64,000 bases of DNA from UBA9676 sp035532275 (GTDB lineage: Bacteria > Actinomycetota > Actinomycetes > Streptosporangiales > Streptosporangiaceae): assembly GCA_035532275.1 (NCBI GenBank), contig DATKRG010000386.1, forward strand, positions 25,668 through 89,667, given 5' to 3'. Position numbers and translations under genes: made by a program. How positions within the stretch are numbered: the first letter of the stretch is position 1; every line of letters begins with the position of its first letter. Shown one piece after another: positions 57,776 to 64,000 of this stretch. The notes below the pieces were generated by a model, which had not been told where the DNA came from, ran no database searches, and saw nothing but the letters and a program-made list of their open reading frames with translations.

Positions 57776-58264
57776 ATGACTGAGACGAGTGTCGACCGGG
57801 TGGTGCGGGAGTACCAGCGCCCGGACCTGTTCATCGCGGGCGACGAGGAAGCATCCCCCTGGGTCCCGTTCGGCGATGACGCCTTCATCCGCCACCTGGC
57901 CTTCGATGTGCGCAACAACTCGTTCACCAACGTGCTGTGGGTGAAGGCCGGTGGCATGCTCGGCCGGCACCGTCACCGCGGCCCGGTGTCCGGGTACGTG
58001 CTGGAAGGAAGCTGGCGCTACCTGGAGTACGACTGGGTCGCCCGGCCGGGCGGCTATGTGCACGAGAGCCCCGGTGTCATCCACACCCTGGTGTGCGACG
58101 ACCCGAACGGGATGAAGACCGTGTTCTGGCTGAACGGCTCGCTGGAGTTCTACGACGACGACGACAATCTCACCCAGACGTTCGACGTCTTCTGGTACAT
58201 CGACCACTACCTGAGCTACTGCAAGGAGCACGGGCTCCCGATCAACGAGGCGCTCTGGGTCTGA
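57776..58264 (+). CDS. Cupin-domain protein, 2,4'-dihydroxyacetophenone dioxygenase-like
   Basis: Protein of 162 residues, ATG 57776 with GGAGG upstream. LGRHRHRGPVSGYVLEGSWR gives the cupin motif 1 (His-X-His and later Glu), and GGYVHESPGVIHTLVCDDPN motif 2 (His). The arrangement is that of the cupins annotated as 2,4'-dihydroxyacetophenone dioxygenase, Fe-dependent enzymes cleaving a C-C bond next to a carbonyl. With the preceding dehydrogenase it could oxidise an alcohol to a ketone and then split it (inference). Confidence 0.75.
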   Translation: MTETSVDRVVREYQRPDLFIAGDEEASPWVPFGDDAFIRHLAFDVRNNSFTNVLWVKAGGMLGRHRHRGPVSGYVLEGSWRYLEYDWVARPGGYVHESPGVIHTLVCDDPNGMKTVFWLNGSLEFYDDDDNLTQTFDVFWYIDHYLSYCKEHGLPINEALWV

Positions 58265-58339
58265 CCCCACTCCCCCGGGACGGGCTGGCGCGGTGGCGGC
58301 CACTGGCTGGATGGCTGCCCCGCCGCCAGTCCCCCGGGC

Positions 58340-58736
58340 GCTCACCCGAACAGGGGAACTGACCCGCCAGCGGGCCGAGCTGGAGCCGTTCCTCGCTGGT
58401 CAGTGACTCACGCCCGGTGCCCTTGAGTGCATGGGTGCGGTCAGGCCGGGACCGGCTGGCCGAGCAGCCCGTCCAGGACGCGGCGGACCAGGGCGCGCGG
58501 CCCGGACCGCCGCCGCGGCCGTTTCGCGCCAGTCCCAGGCCAGCGTGCCCGGGGGGTAGGCGGACGCCGCGACACGGACATAGCAGCTGGTGATAGAGGA
58601 CGTCCGCCACCGCCCAGCCCGCGCACCGGGTGGCGCGCATCATGTCCGCCTCGCCCAGCCCGTCCACGGCGGCTGTCACATCGGCGTAGGCAGCCGCCAC
58701 CGCCTCCACGGCGGCTGCCTGGCCCAGGGCGGTCAC
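58340..58736 (-). pseudogene. Decayed maleylpyruvate-isomerase-like (DinB) protein
   Basis: Three minus-strand frames hold consecutive pieces: MTALGQAAAVEAVAAAYADV with MMRATRCAGWAVADVLYHQL, then GTLAWDWRETAAAAVRAARP in another frame, then THALKGTGRESLTSEERLQL. This order matches the mycothiol-dependent maleylpyruvate isomerase N-terminal (DinB-like) family, with frameshifts and deletions between the pieces. No intact reading frame remains. Confidence 0.65.
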
Positions 58737-58890
58737 TGCCGGATCCTCCCCGAAGCGGCCCCATCCCGCATCTGGTTTCCCGGCCCCACTGGACAGCTCT
58801 TGGCTAATTACCTATGTTAACGCGTGACAAACTAGGGGATACTAACCGTCTGCGGTAGTAGGCACATGTGAGCAGCTAGAAAGGTTGAGG

Positions 58891-59826
58891 ATGCACCTTA
58901 ACCCCTTCATCATCCTTGGCAGCGCGGTCGTCGGGCTGCTGGTGGGGCTCACCGGAGCCGGCGGGGGTGCGCTGATGACCCCGATGCTGATCTTGCTGTT
59001 CGGCGTCAAGCCGTCCTCGGCCATCTCCAGCGACCTGGTGGCCGCCGTGCTGATGCGGCCGGTCGGCGCCGCCGTGCACCTGGCCAAGGGCACGGTGAAC
59101 CTGCGCCTGGTCGGCTGGATGGTGGCCGGCTCGGTGCCGATGGCCTTCTTCGGCGCCTTCCTGCTCCGGCAGCTCGGGAACGGGACGGCCGCCCAGCAGA
59201 ACGTCGAGTACGCCCTCGGCGCCGCCCTGCTGGTCGGGGCCGGTGCCATGGTGCTGCGCTACGTCCTGGACCGCCGGTCCGGCCAGCAGCGGATCGGCAC
59301 GATCGAGCAGGTGACCGTCCGCCCGGTGCCGACCATCCTGATCGGCGTGATCGGCGGGCTGATCGTCGGCATGACGTCGGTCGGCTCGGGCTCGCTGATG
59401 ATCGTGCTGATGCTGTTCCTGTACCCGCTGCTCGGCGCCAACCAGCTGGTCGGGACCGACCTGACGCAGGCGGTCCCGCTCACCGCCGCGGCGGCCGCGG
59501 GCGCGCTGATCTTCGGCCACGTCGAGTTCGGCGTGACCGCCTCCATCGTCATTGGCAGCGTGCCCGCGGTCCTGATCGGCTCGTTCCTGTCATCGCGGGC
59601 ACCGGACCGCTACATCAGGCCGGTCATCACGTTCGTGATCTTCGCATCCGGGCTGAAGTACATCGGGCTCGGCACCACCGAGCTGGGCTGGGTGCTGTGC
59701 GCCGTGGCGCTGGCCGGCGGCGGCTACCTGCTTGCCCGCACCCGGCCATGGTCCAGCGGCCAGCCGGTCCCCGCCGACGGCGAGCCGGGCGATTCCAGGG
59801 CTGGTCCCCCCGGCGGCCTGCCCTGA
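58891..59826 (+). CDS. TauE/SafE-family membrane transporter (sulfite exporter-like)
   Basis: Protein of 311 residues from ATG 58891 (AGAAAGG upstream; TTG 58885 also open). Two related halves of about four helices each: IILGSAVVGLLVGLTGAGGG ALM (first repeat) and VIGGLIVGMTSVGSGSLMIV (second repeat). Members export sulfite, sulfoacetate or other small organic anions. The two conserved SXGSG/GAGGG loops are visible. Given the methyl- and sulfur-related enzymes nearby, sulfite export is plausible but unproven. Confidence 0.85.
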   Translation: MHLNPFIILGSAVVGLLVGLTGAGGGALMTPMLILLFGVKPSSAISSDLVAAVLMRPVGAAVHLAKGTVNLRLVGWMVAGSVPMAFFGAFLLRQLGNGTAAQQNVEYALGAALLVGAGAMVLRYVLDRRSGQQRIGTIEQVTVRPVPTILIGVIGGLIVGMTSVGSGSLMIVLMLFLYPLLGANQLVGTDLTQAVPLTAAAAAGALIFGHVEFGVTASIVIGSVPAVLIGSFLSSRAPDRYIRPVITFVIFASGLKYIGLGTTELGWVLCAVALAGGGYLLARTRPWSSGQPVPADGEPGDSRAGPPGGLP

Positions 59827-59868
59827 CCGGCGGGGGCAGGCAGCTGCCCTGACGCGGCCGGTCAGGGC
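59820..59868. terminator. Convergent terminator hairpin between the TauE and GNAT genes
   Basis: GCCCTGACCGGC at 59820-59831 and GCCGGTCAGGGC at 59857-59868 form a perfect 12 bp stem with a 25 nt loop, covering the TauE stop. It lies between convergent genes and fits a bidirectional terminator. Confidence 0.6.
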
Positions 59869-59869
59869 G

Positions 59870-60385
59870 CTACGCTGGCGAGCTGGCCCAGCGGATCTCG
59901 CCGTCGTGGACCTCGCTGGTCGGTGACAGCCCCGCGGCGCGGGCGACCCGCTGGGAGGCCAGGTGGGCGGGGTGGATATGGGCGGTCACGGTCCACCCGT
60001 CCGCGAGCAGCCGGGCAACGAGGCTGCGCGCGGCTTCCGTGGCGTAGCCGCGGCCCTGCGCAGTCCGTGCCACCACCCAGGCAACCTCAGCGGGCCCGGC
60101 GGCTGGGCCGCCAGCGGGCAAGGTCGCCTGCACTGTCCCCACCGCCCCGCCGGTCTCCCGTAGCCGGATCAGCCAGTTACCCCACATCTGGTCACCAGCG
60201 GGCGAGCGGCGCGCCGCCAGCAGCGCGTAACGCGCGGCCAGGGCTGGTTCGTCCAGGGGGGCGCCACCGGTGAACTCATGCAGGGCGGGGTCGTCCAGCA
60301 ACGGCGCCAGTTCGGCGGCGTGGGCCACGGTCAGTGGCTCCAGGTCGAGCCGCCCGGTCCGCCAGCCCTGGTCGAGGTTGATCAC
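59870..60385 (-). CDS. GNAT-family N-acetyltransferase (RimJ/RimL-like)
   Basis: Protein of 171 residues. GWRTGRLDLEPLTVAHAAEL and WGNWLIRLRETGGAVGTVQA, and the acetyl-CoA loop VARTAQGRGYATEAARSLVA, mark the Acetyltransf_3 (RimJ-like) group, with the final SQRVARAAGLSPTSEVHDGE. It acetylates a small amine or protein N-terminus; target unknown. It is monocistronic. Confidence 0.82.
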   Translation of the reverse strand: MINLDQGWRTGRLDLEPLTVAHAAELAPLLDDPALHEFTGGAPLDEPALAARYALLAARRSPAGDQMWGNWLIRLRETGGAVGTVQATLPAGGPAAGPAEVAWVVARTAQGRGYATEAARSLVARLLADGWTVTAHIHPAHLASQRVARAAGLSPTSEVHDGEIRWASSPA

Positions 60386-60538
60386 CCGCCGACCCTAACC
60401 GCCATCGGCGACCCTGGCCTGGACAGGGTTTCTCCGTCAGCCCGAGGAACAGCACGGTCTGCGCCGCCGCGTGAGGGGATGGCTGCATCACACCCCTCCA
60501 CACGTGCGGGGCCCGGGCCGGTTCGGCATGCTGGAGGC

Positions 60539-61279
60539 ATGAGCAGGCCGGAAGCGGAGGTCCGGTTCGCACCGGAGCTGCGGTTCTTCCTCGCGCCGCG
60601 GCACCGGGCTGGGCGCGTGCGGGTGACCTGTGACGGGACGTCAACGCTTGGCCACGTGGTCGAGTCACTCGGCGTGCCGCTGCCCGAGGTTGGCTGCCTG
60701 GCCGTCAACGGCAGGCCGGTCGAGCCCGGCCACCGGCTCGGTGACGGTGACGTGGCGGACGCCGGTGCCGTGCGGCGCCCGCAGCCGCTGCCGTCAGCCC
60801 GTTTCCTGCTCGACGTCCATCTGGGGACACTGGCACGGCGGCTGCGGCTGGTGGGTGTCGATGCCGCCTACGCCAATGACCTGGACGACGACGCACTCAT
60901 CGAGCAGGCCAACGCCGGCCGGAGGGTGCTGCTGACCCAGGACCGCGGGCTGCTGCGCCGCAGGCGGCTGTGGCTGGGAGCCTATGTGCGCGGGGCCCGC
61001 CCGGATGAGCAGCTGCGCGATGTCCTGGAACGGTTCGCTCCCCCGCTGGCGCCGTGGACCCGGTGCACGGCCTGCGGCGGGCTGCTGTCACCGGCCCGCA
61101 AAGCCGACGTCGAGCAGGTGCTCCGCCCCGGTACCCGGCGCACCTATCAGAACTTCTCGCGCTGCACGGCCTGCGGCCAGGTCTACTGGCGGGGTGCGCA
61201 CAGCAAGCGGCTCGACGTGATCGTCGGGTCGGCGATCCGCGCAGCGACTGTGCCGCCTGGTCACCGCCAGGGCGGGTAA
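60539..61279 (+). CDS. Mut7-C RNase/ubiquitin-like domain protein
   Basis: Protein of 246 residues, ATG 60539. Residues 1-80 are a ubiquitin/ThiS-like fold (VRFAPELRFFLAPRHRAGRV, VNGRPVEPGHRLGDGD); residues 85-235 are Mut7-C: ARFLLDVHLGTLARRLRLVG, DDDALIEQANAGRRVLLTQD (Asp residues), and two zinc knuckles CTACGGLL and CTACGQVYWRGAH. The order ubiquitin-Mut7-C is a known actinobacterial fusion with probable RNase activity. Neighbours give no clue to its role. Confidence 0.85.
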   Translation: MSRPEAEVRFAPELRFFLAPRHRAGRVRVTCDGTSTLGHVVESLGVPLPEVGCLAVNGRPVEPGHRLGDGDVADAGAVRRPQPLPSARFLLDVHLGTLARRLRLVGVDAAYANDLDDDALIEQANAGRRVLLTQDRGLLRRRRLWLGAYVRGARPDEQLRDVLERFAPPLAPWTRCTACGGLLSPARKADVEQVLRPGTRRTYQNFSRCTACGQVYWRGAHSKRLDVIVGSAIRAATVPPGHRQGG

Positions 61280-61323
61280 CCGTCGGGGGCCTGTTCGTGC
61301 CCCCGGGACCGTACAGTGGCTGC

Positions 61324-61716
61324 ATGCCCGCTGAGGCAGGAGATCTGGATCTGCCGCGGCTGTACCGCGACACCCGGCTGCGCGACGTCGCCAGCCACGA
61401 GCAGGACATGCGCGCGGCGGTAGGCCCGCCCGGGGCCAGGGACACCGAGGTGATCTGGCACGGCGCCGGATGGCTGCTGTCCGGGCTGAAGCCGCCCGTC
61501 GCACTGCGCGTGGTGGTGGAGGACGGCGAGTTCCGGCTCGGGCCGGACAGCGGGAGTCCGCTCACGCTGACCACCAGCCGGTTCGAGGCGTTCCGGTGGG
61601 GGATGGGCCGCCGCAGCCGGGATCAGCTCGCCGCCCTTGACTGGTCCGCCGACCCGGCCCCGGTCATCGACCATCTGGTGGTCTTCGGCCCGGCTGCCAG
61701 CGACATCGCCGAGTAG
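61324..61716 (+). CDS. Maleylpyruvate-isomerase-family protein with an internal deletion
   Basis: Protein of 130 residues. The N-terminal LPRLYRDTRLR and the segment DVASHEQDMRAAVGPPGARD, HGAGWLLSGLKPPVALRVVV, TTSRFEAFRWGMGRRSRDQL are parts of mycothiol-dependent maleylpyruvate-isomerase-like proteins (normally 200-plus residues), but about 80-100 residues between them, with the DinB helix bundle, are missing. The frame remains open, so it may be a short functional derivative or a decaying gene. ATG 61324 is taken as start. Confidence 0.55.
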   Translation: MPAEAGDLDLPRLYRDTRLRDVASHEQDMRAAVGPPGARDTEVIWHGAGWLLSGLKPPVALRVVVEDGEFRLGPDSGSPLTLTTSRFEAFRWGMGRRSRDQLAALDWSADPAPVIDHLVVFGPAASDIAE

Positions 61717-61735
61717 CCAAGTACGGGGCAGGCCC

Positions 61736-62107
61736 TCAGGCCGAAACCAGGTCACACACGAAAATGAGGGTCTCGCCCGGCGCGATCACCCGCCCGGCGC
61801 CGCGGTCCCCGTAGGCCAGATCGGGGGGAATGATCAGCTGCCGGCGGCCGCCGACCTTCATGCCCTGCACCCCTTGATCCCAGCCAGCGATGACCTGCCC
61901 GGCACCGAGCTGGAACTGCAACGGGTCGCCCCGGTCCCAGCTGGCGTCGAATTCCTCGCCCGTAGAGTAAGCGACCCCGACATAGTGCACCTCGACCATG
62001 TCACCCGCCCTGGCGACGGCGCCATCACCTTCCCAGATATCGGTGACCTCCAGTTCGGGCGGCGGCTCGCCGCCGGGAAAGTCGACCTCAGGCTTGCCGA
62101 CGCTCAT
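61736..62107 (-). CDS. FKBP-type peptidyl-prolyl cis-trans isomerase
   Basis: Protein of 123 residues from ATG 62107 (AGAGAG upstream); ATG 62173 would add an unlikely leader. VEVHYVGVAYSTGEEFDASW, LQFQLGAGQVIAGWDQGVQG, MKVGGRRQLIIPPDLAYGDR and GETLIFVCDLV are the FKBP core with the conserved pocket aromatic residues (Tyr, Phe, Trp). It assists protein folding in the cytoplasm. It is a common actinobacterial gene and monocistronic here. Confidence 0.93.
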   Translation of the reverse strand: MSVGKPEVDFPGGEPPPELEVTDIWEGDGAVARAGDMVEVHYVGVAYSTGEEFDASWDRGDPLQFQLGAGQVIAGWDQGVQGMKVGGRRQLIIPPDLAYGDRGAGRVIAPGETLIFVCDLVSA

Positions 62108-62225
62108 ACTCGCCTCTCTCTGTAGCTCTTCAACCGCGGCCCGCTTACCCAGCCAGGCAGCCGTGCGCCTCACCCCGGGCGAGGCCTCCGCGCCCCGCCC
62201 AGGTTATGCCGTCGCGGGTCCCTCC

Positions 62226-62600
62226 CTACCGCCCAGCAGCCCCGCAGGACGGCTGACCAACGCTCGCACACGGCTCCCCTCTGTCAAGTGAATGGTTGTT
62301 CCCGGCTCGCCAGCGTGCGCCGGTCCTCGCCGCTGCGGTCCGGTGCCGGTGAACTGCGCCGGGAACGCCCAGGAGAACGGGGGGCTCTGGTGGCGTAGGG
62401 TGGTTGGCGGCGGGTCCGGGAAGTGACTTCTCTGAAGCGCCGGTGACGGGGTTCGAGCCGGCTGCGCTGGAGCCAGTAGCCGCCCCCACGTGTCCTCCCG
62501 TGCCCGTTGCTGCTGCCCGGGCGTCGAGGATCATCTGGCGGTAGACGATGTCGGAGAGCCGGTTGATCGTCCGGTTCCCGGCGCGCGGCGGCGGGTGGCG
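62226..62600 (-). mobile_element. IS110-family transposase remnant (C-terminal fragment)
   Basis: Minus-strand reading gives GNRTINR followed by LSDIVYRQMILDARAAATG, then GGHVGAATGSSAAGSNP and GASEKSLPGPAANHPT. IS110-family transposases end with (A)GNRTINRVLH...LSDIVYRQM and a Gly/Ser-rich tail of this kind. About 25 residues between GNRTINR and LSDIVY are deleted and the N-terminal catalytic domain is absent. It is a dead insertion-sequence fragment lying between a conserved gene and the FKBP gene. Confidence 0.6.
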
Positions 62601-62609
62601 GCCACTGGC

Positions 62610-62954
62610 TCAGGATCGCCGTGGCTTGCGGTGCCGTCCTTTGCCGCCGGTGGGATGTGCGATGGTCGCTGGGCCGGGCGGCTGGCAGGTGCCGCAGCGG
62701 CGGATGGGTGAGCCGGTTCGCTCCAGCGCCCACTTGCCGAGGTCGCTTAGTGACGTTGAGCAGATCTTGACGTAAGGCCCGGTCCACGTCCGCCCACGCG
62801 GCGGCTGCCCGTTGATGGTGTGGCAGCTGGCGTGGTGGGTTCGGGCGTCGGCCGGGTTGAGGCTCCGCTGGATGTTGATGACGTAGCCGTGGGCGTGGCT
62901 GGCCACCCAGCTCAGGTAGCCCTGGTCGTCGTCGCGGAACTGCTCCGTGCCCAT
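62610..62954 (-). CDS. Conserved small actinobacterial protein, unknown function
   Basis: Protein of 114 residues from ATG 62954. MGTEQFRDDDQGYLSWVASH, GYVINIQRSLNPADARTHHA and RTWTGPYVKICSTSLSDLGK with a later RRCGTCQPP follow a pattern I have seen in small actinobacterial proteins (R-GRTWTG-Y-KVC). Its function is unknown. The last 20 residues may derive from the adjacent IS110 remnant, so the natural C-terminus could have been replaced. Confidence 0.55.
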   Translation of the reverse strand: MGTEQFRDDDQGYLSWVASHAHGYVINIQRSLNPADARTHHASCHTINGQPPRGRTWTGPYVKICSTSLSDLGKWALERTGSPIRRCGTCQPPGPATIAHPTGGKGRHRKPRRS

Positions 62955-62957
62955 CAC

Positions 62958-63398
62958 GCACCTCCCACACGAGGCCGGCGCACCCTATGCGCAGTATGAG
63001 CCTGTCAGCGAATGCTGTACCGCGTCCAGGTGAGGCGAACAGCTGTGACGCCGGGGGAGAACGAGGCTGCGGCTCCCGGACCTGACCGCGGCGGCTTCTG
63101 CGCCGAAGATGAGTCCCGGTCGCTGTTGCGGGGCGCGGTCATGTTCAGCGCGAATGCCCGCGCCGTCTGCCGGCCCTGCGGCTCCGCCAACCGGGGCGGC
63201 GCACCCGCAGACGCGAGCGTTCCGCGCGAGAGAGTCGCTCCTGACCGCGGGAACACGCGGTCAGCCCCCCAGCGAAATACGCCCTCTCCTGCTGCGGACA
63301 GCAATGAGGCCCGTCCCGCCGGGAACAACGATCAGTGCTGCTCACCAGTGTCCGGATCGCCGCCACAAGCGCGGGAGAGCGTGGTGAAATAGACGGCC
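62958..63398. other. Intergenic region before the GH76-like gene, with a hairpin
   Basis: A 441 bp gap. CTGACCGCG at 63241-63249 and CGCGGTCAG at 63256-63264 form a perfect 9 bp stem with a 6 nt loop. No convincing gene was found on either strand; several overlapping open frames are shadows. It probably includes the promoter of the GH76-like gene. Confidence 0.4.
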
Positions 63399-64000
63399 AT
63401 GAGGGGCCAAGCCTGTGGTGCGCTGTCCGCCGGTGTGGTGGCACTGCTGCTGTGCGGCTGCGTCCCGGCCGGGGCTGGCCCGGGTGCGCGTGGCTTGCCG
63501 TATGCGGCGCTGGCCGGCCGCGCGCTGGTGACTTTGGAGCGTGATTACTACAACGGTGCGGGCGGGTGGCACATGTGTGTCCCGGTGCGGTGCTACACGA
63601 CCAACGAGGACTGGGGTGCCGACTCACTTACCTACACGCTGTACCTGCACTGGCTGCTCACCCGCGACCGGCGGGTGGTGCCGGTCATGAACGCGCTCAC
63701 CGCGACCGCGCCCGCCTCGCACGACGGCGGGTGGAGCGACGTTCCCCTGTGGGATTCCATCGCCGCGGCCCGTGAGTACCAGGTCACCGGCAACCTCGCG
63801 GCGCTGGGCAAGGCGATCCTCGCGTTCCAGTACGTGGCCGACACCGGGCGGCGGCTGTTCGCGCTTGGCGCCTGCCCCAGCGTCCTGTACCAGCAGCCCG
63901 GCGGCGGCTACAACAGGCTCAAGACCTTGGAGACCGGCGCCAGCTACATCAAGGCCGCGCTGCTGCTCTACCAGATCACCAGATCGGCCCGCTACCTGGC
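63399..64000 (+). CDS. Secreted lipoprotein, glycoside hydrolase family 76-like (truncated by window edge)
   Basis: At least 200 residues from ATG 63399; it runs off the right edge. The signal GVVALLLCGCVPAGAGPG has a lipobox-like LLCGC. The mature part, ERDYYNGAGGWHMCVPVRCY, DWGADSLTYTLYLHWLLTRD, GGWSDVPLWDSIAAAREYQV, ALGKAILAFQYVADTGRRLF, resembles the repeated helix pairs of the GH76 (alpha-1,6-mannanase) fold. The active-site aspartates normally lie further on. It may act on cell-envelope mannans; the assignment rests on part of the protein. Confidence 0.6.
   Translation, partial: MRGQACGALSAGVVALLLCGCVPAGAGPGARGLPYAALAGRALVTLERDYYNGAGGWHMCVPVRCYTTNEDWGADSLTYTLYLHWLLTRDRRVVPVMNALTATAPASHDGGWSDVPLWDSIAAAREYQVTGNLAALGKAILAFQYVADTGRRLFALGACPSVLYQQPGGGYNRLKTLETGASYIKAALLLYQITRSARYL

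Noticed and set aside
62284..62970. Single long minus-strand open frame covering the IS110 remnant and the small conserved protein
   Set aside because: It is out of frame with both recognisable sequences and has shadow composition.

Overview
The window is high-GC DNA with GTG starts, ATGA/GTGA stop-start overlaps and strongly GC3-biased codons. It carries two mycofactocin genes, F420-type luciferase-like oxidoreductases, NDMA-type alcohol dehydrogenases, mycothiol-linked maleylpyruvate-isomerase relatives and a PaaX regulator. Together these point to a filamentous or soil actinomycete (Actinomycetota, perhaps Streptosporangiales-like; the genus cannot be read from the sequence). No rRNA, tRNA, CRISPR array or replication origin was seen. 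The sequence opens inside one gene and closes inside another.

Layout, left half. (1) 1-688: tail of an F420-type oxidoreductase and a decayed IclR regulator. (2) 797-8073: a tight operon of a split PEP-synthase-like dikinase (the layout of phenylphosphate synthase), a three-polypeptide biotin carboxylase (carrier, biotin carboxylase, divergent carboxyltransferase) and a NagD-type HAD phosphatase. (3) 8738-14695: a one-carbon/methyl operon: ACT-only PurU fragment, MTHFR C-terminal-domain protein, MetF, unknown SAM methyltransferase, short core-MetE protein and MetK. (4) 14727-19653: an aldehyde dehydrogenase divergent from a PucR-type regulator that overlaps a homocysteine methyltransferase/MTHFR fusion. 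(5) 19971-23568: a form-II CO-dehydrogenase-like molybdenum hydroxylase (L-S-M). (6) 23621-25884: mycofactocin genes mftB, mftA and divergent mftF; the maturase mftC is not in the window. (7) 26184-33504: a dihydroxyphthalate-decarboxylase-like protein, a five-gene branched-chain-type ABC importer, a class II aldolase-family protein and a dienelactone hydrolase, plausibly uptake and breakdown of an aromatic acid.

Layout, right half. (8) 33489-38724: MarR-GNAT regulator, small membrane/secreted proteins, an NDMA-type alcohol dehydrogenase and PaaX. (9) 38903-43447 (minus strand): aldehyde dehydrogenase, SDR, zinc alcohol dehydrogenase and an ACMSD-like amidohydrolase. (10) 43855-58264 (plus strand): NDMA-type alcohol dehydrogenase, a cysteine UGSC-family protein with two unknown partners, two paralogous MetE-like proteins flanking a dipeptide/nickel-type ABC importer and an F420-type oxidoreductase, then a zinc dehydrogenase and a cupin dioxygenase-like protein. 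(11) 58340-64000: scattered housekeeping and accessory genes, several decayed genes, an IS110 transposase remnant and the start of a GH76-like secreted enzyme.

The window reads as an accessory catabolic region with three themes: methyl and one-carbon transfer (MetF, MTHFR fusion, four MetE/BHMT-type proteins, MetK), mycofactocin-linked alcohol oxidation (mftAB, mftF, two NDMA-type alcohol dehydrogenases), and uptake plus oxidation of small or aromatic acids. Short in-frame tandem repeats (12-18 bp) have expanded at the ends or linkers of many genes, and six or more decayed or deleted genes suggest active turnover. The most novel-looking units are the dikinase/biotin-carboxylase operon with its atypical carboxyltransferase, and the MetF-methyltransferase-MetE-MetK operon.
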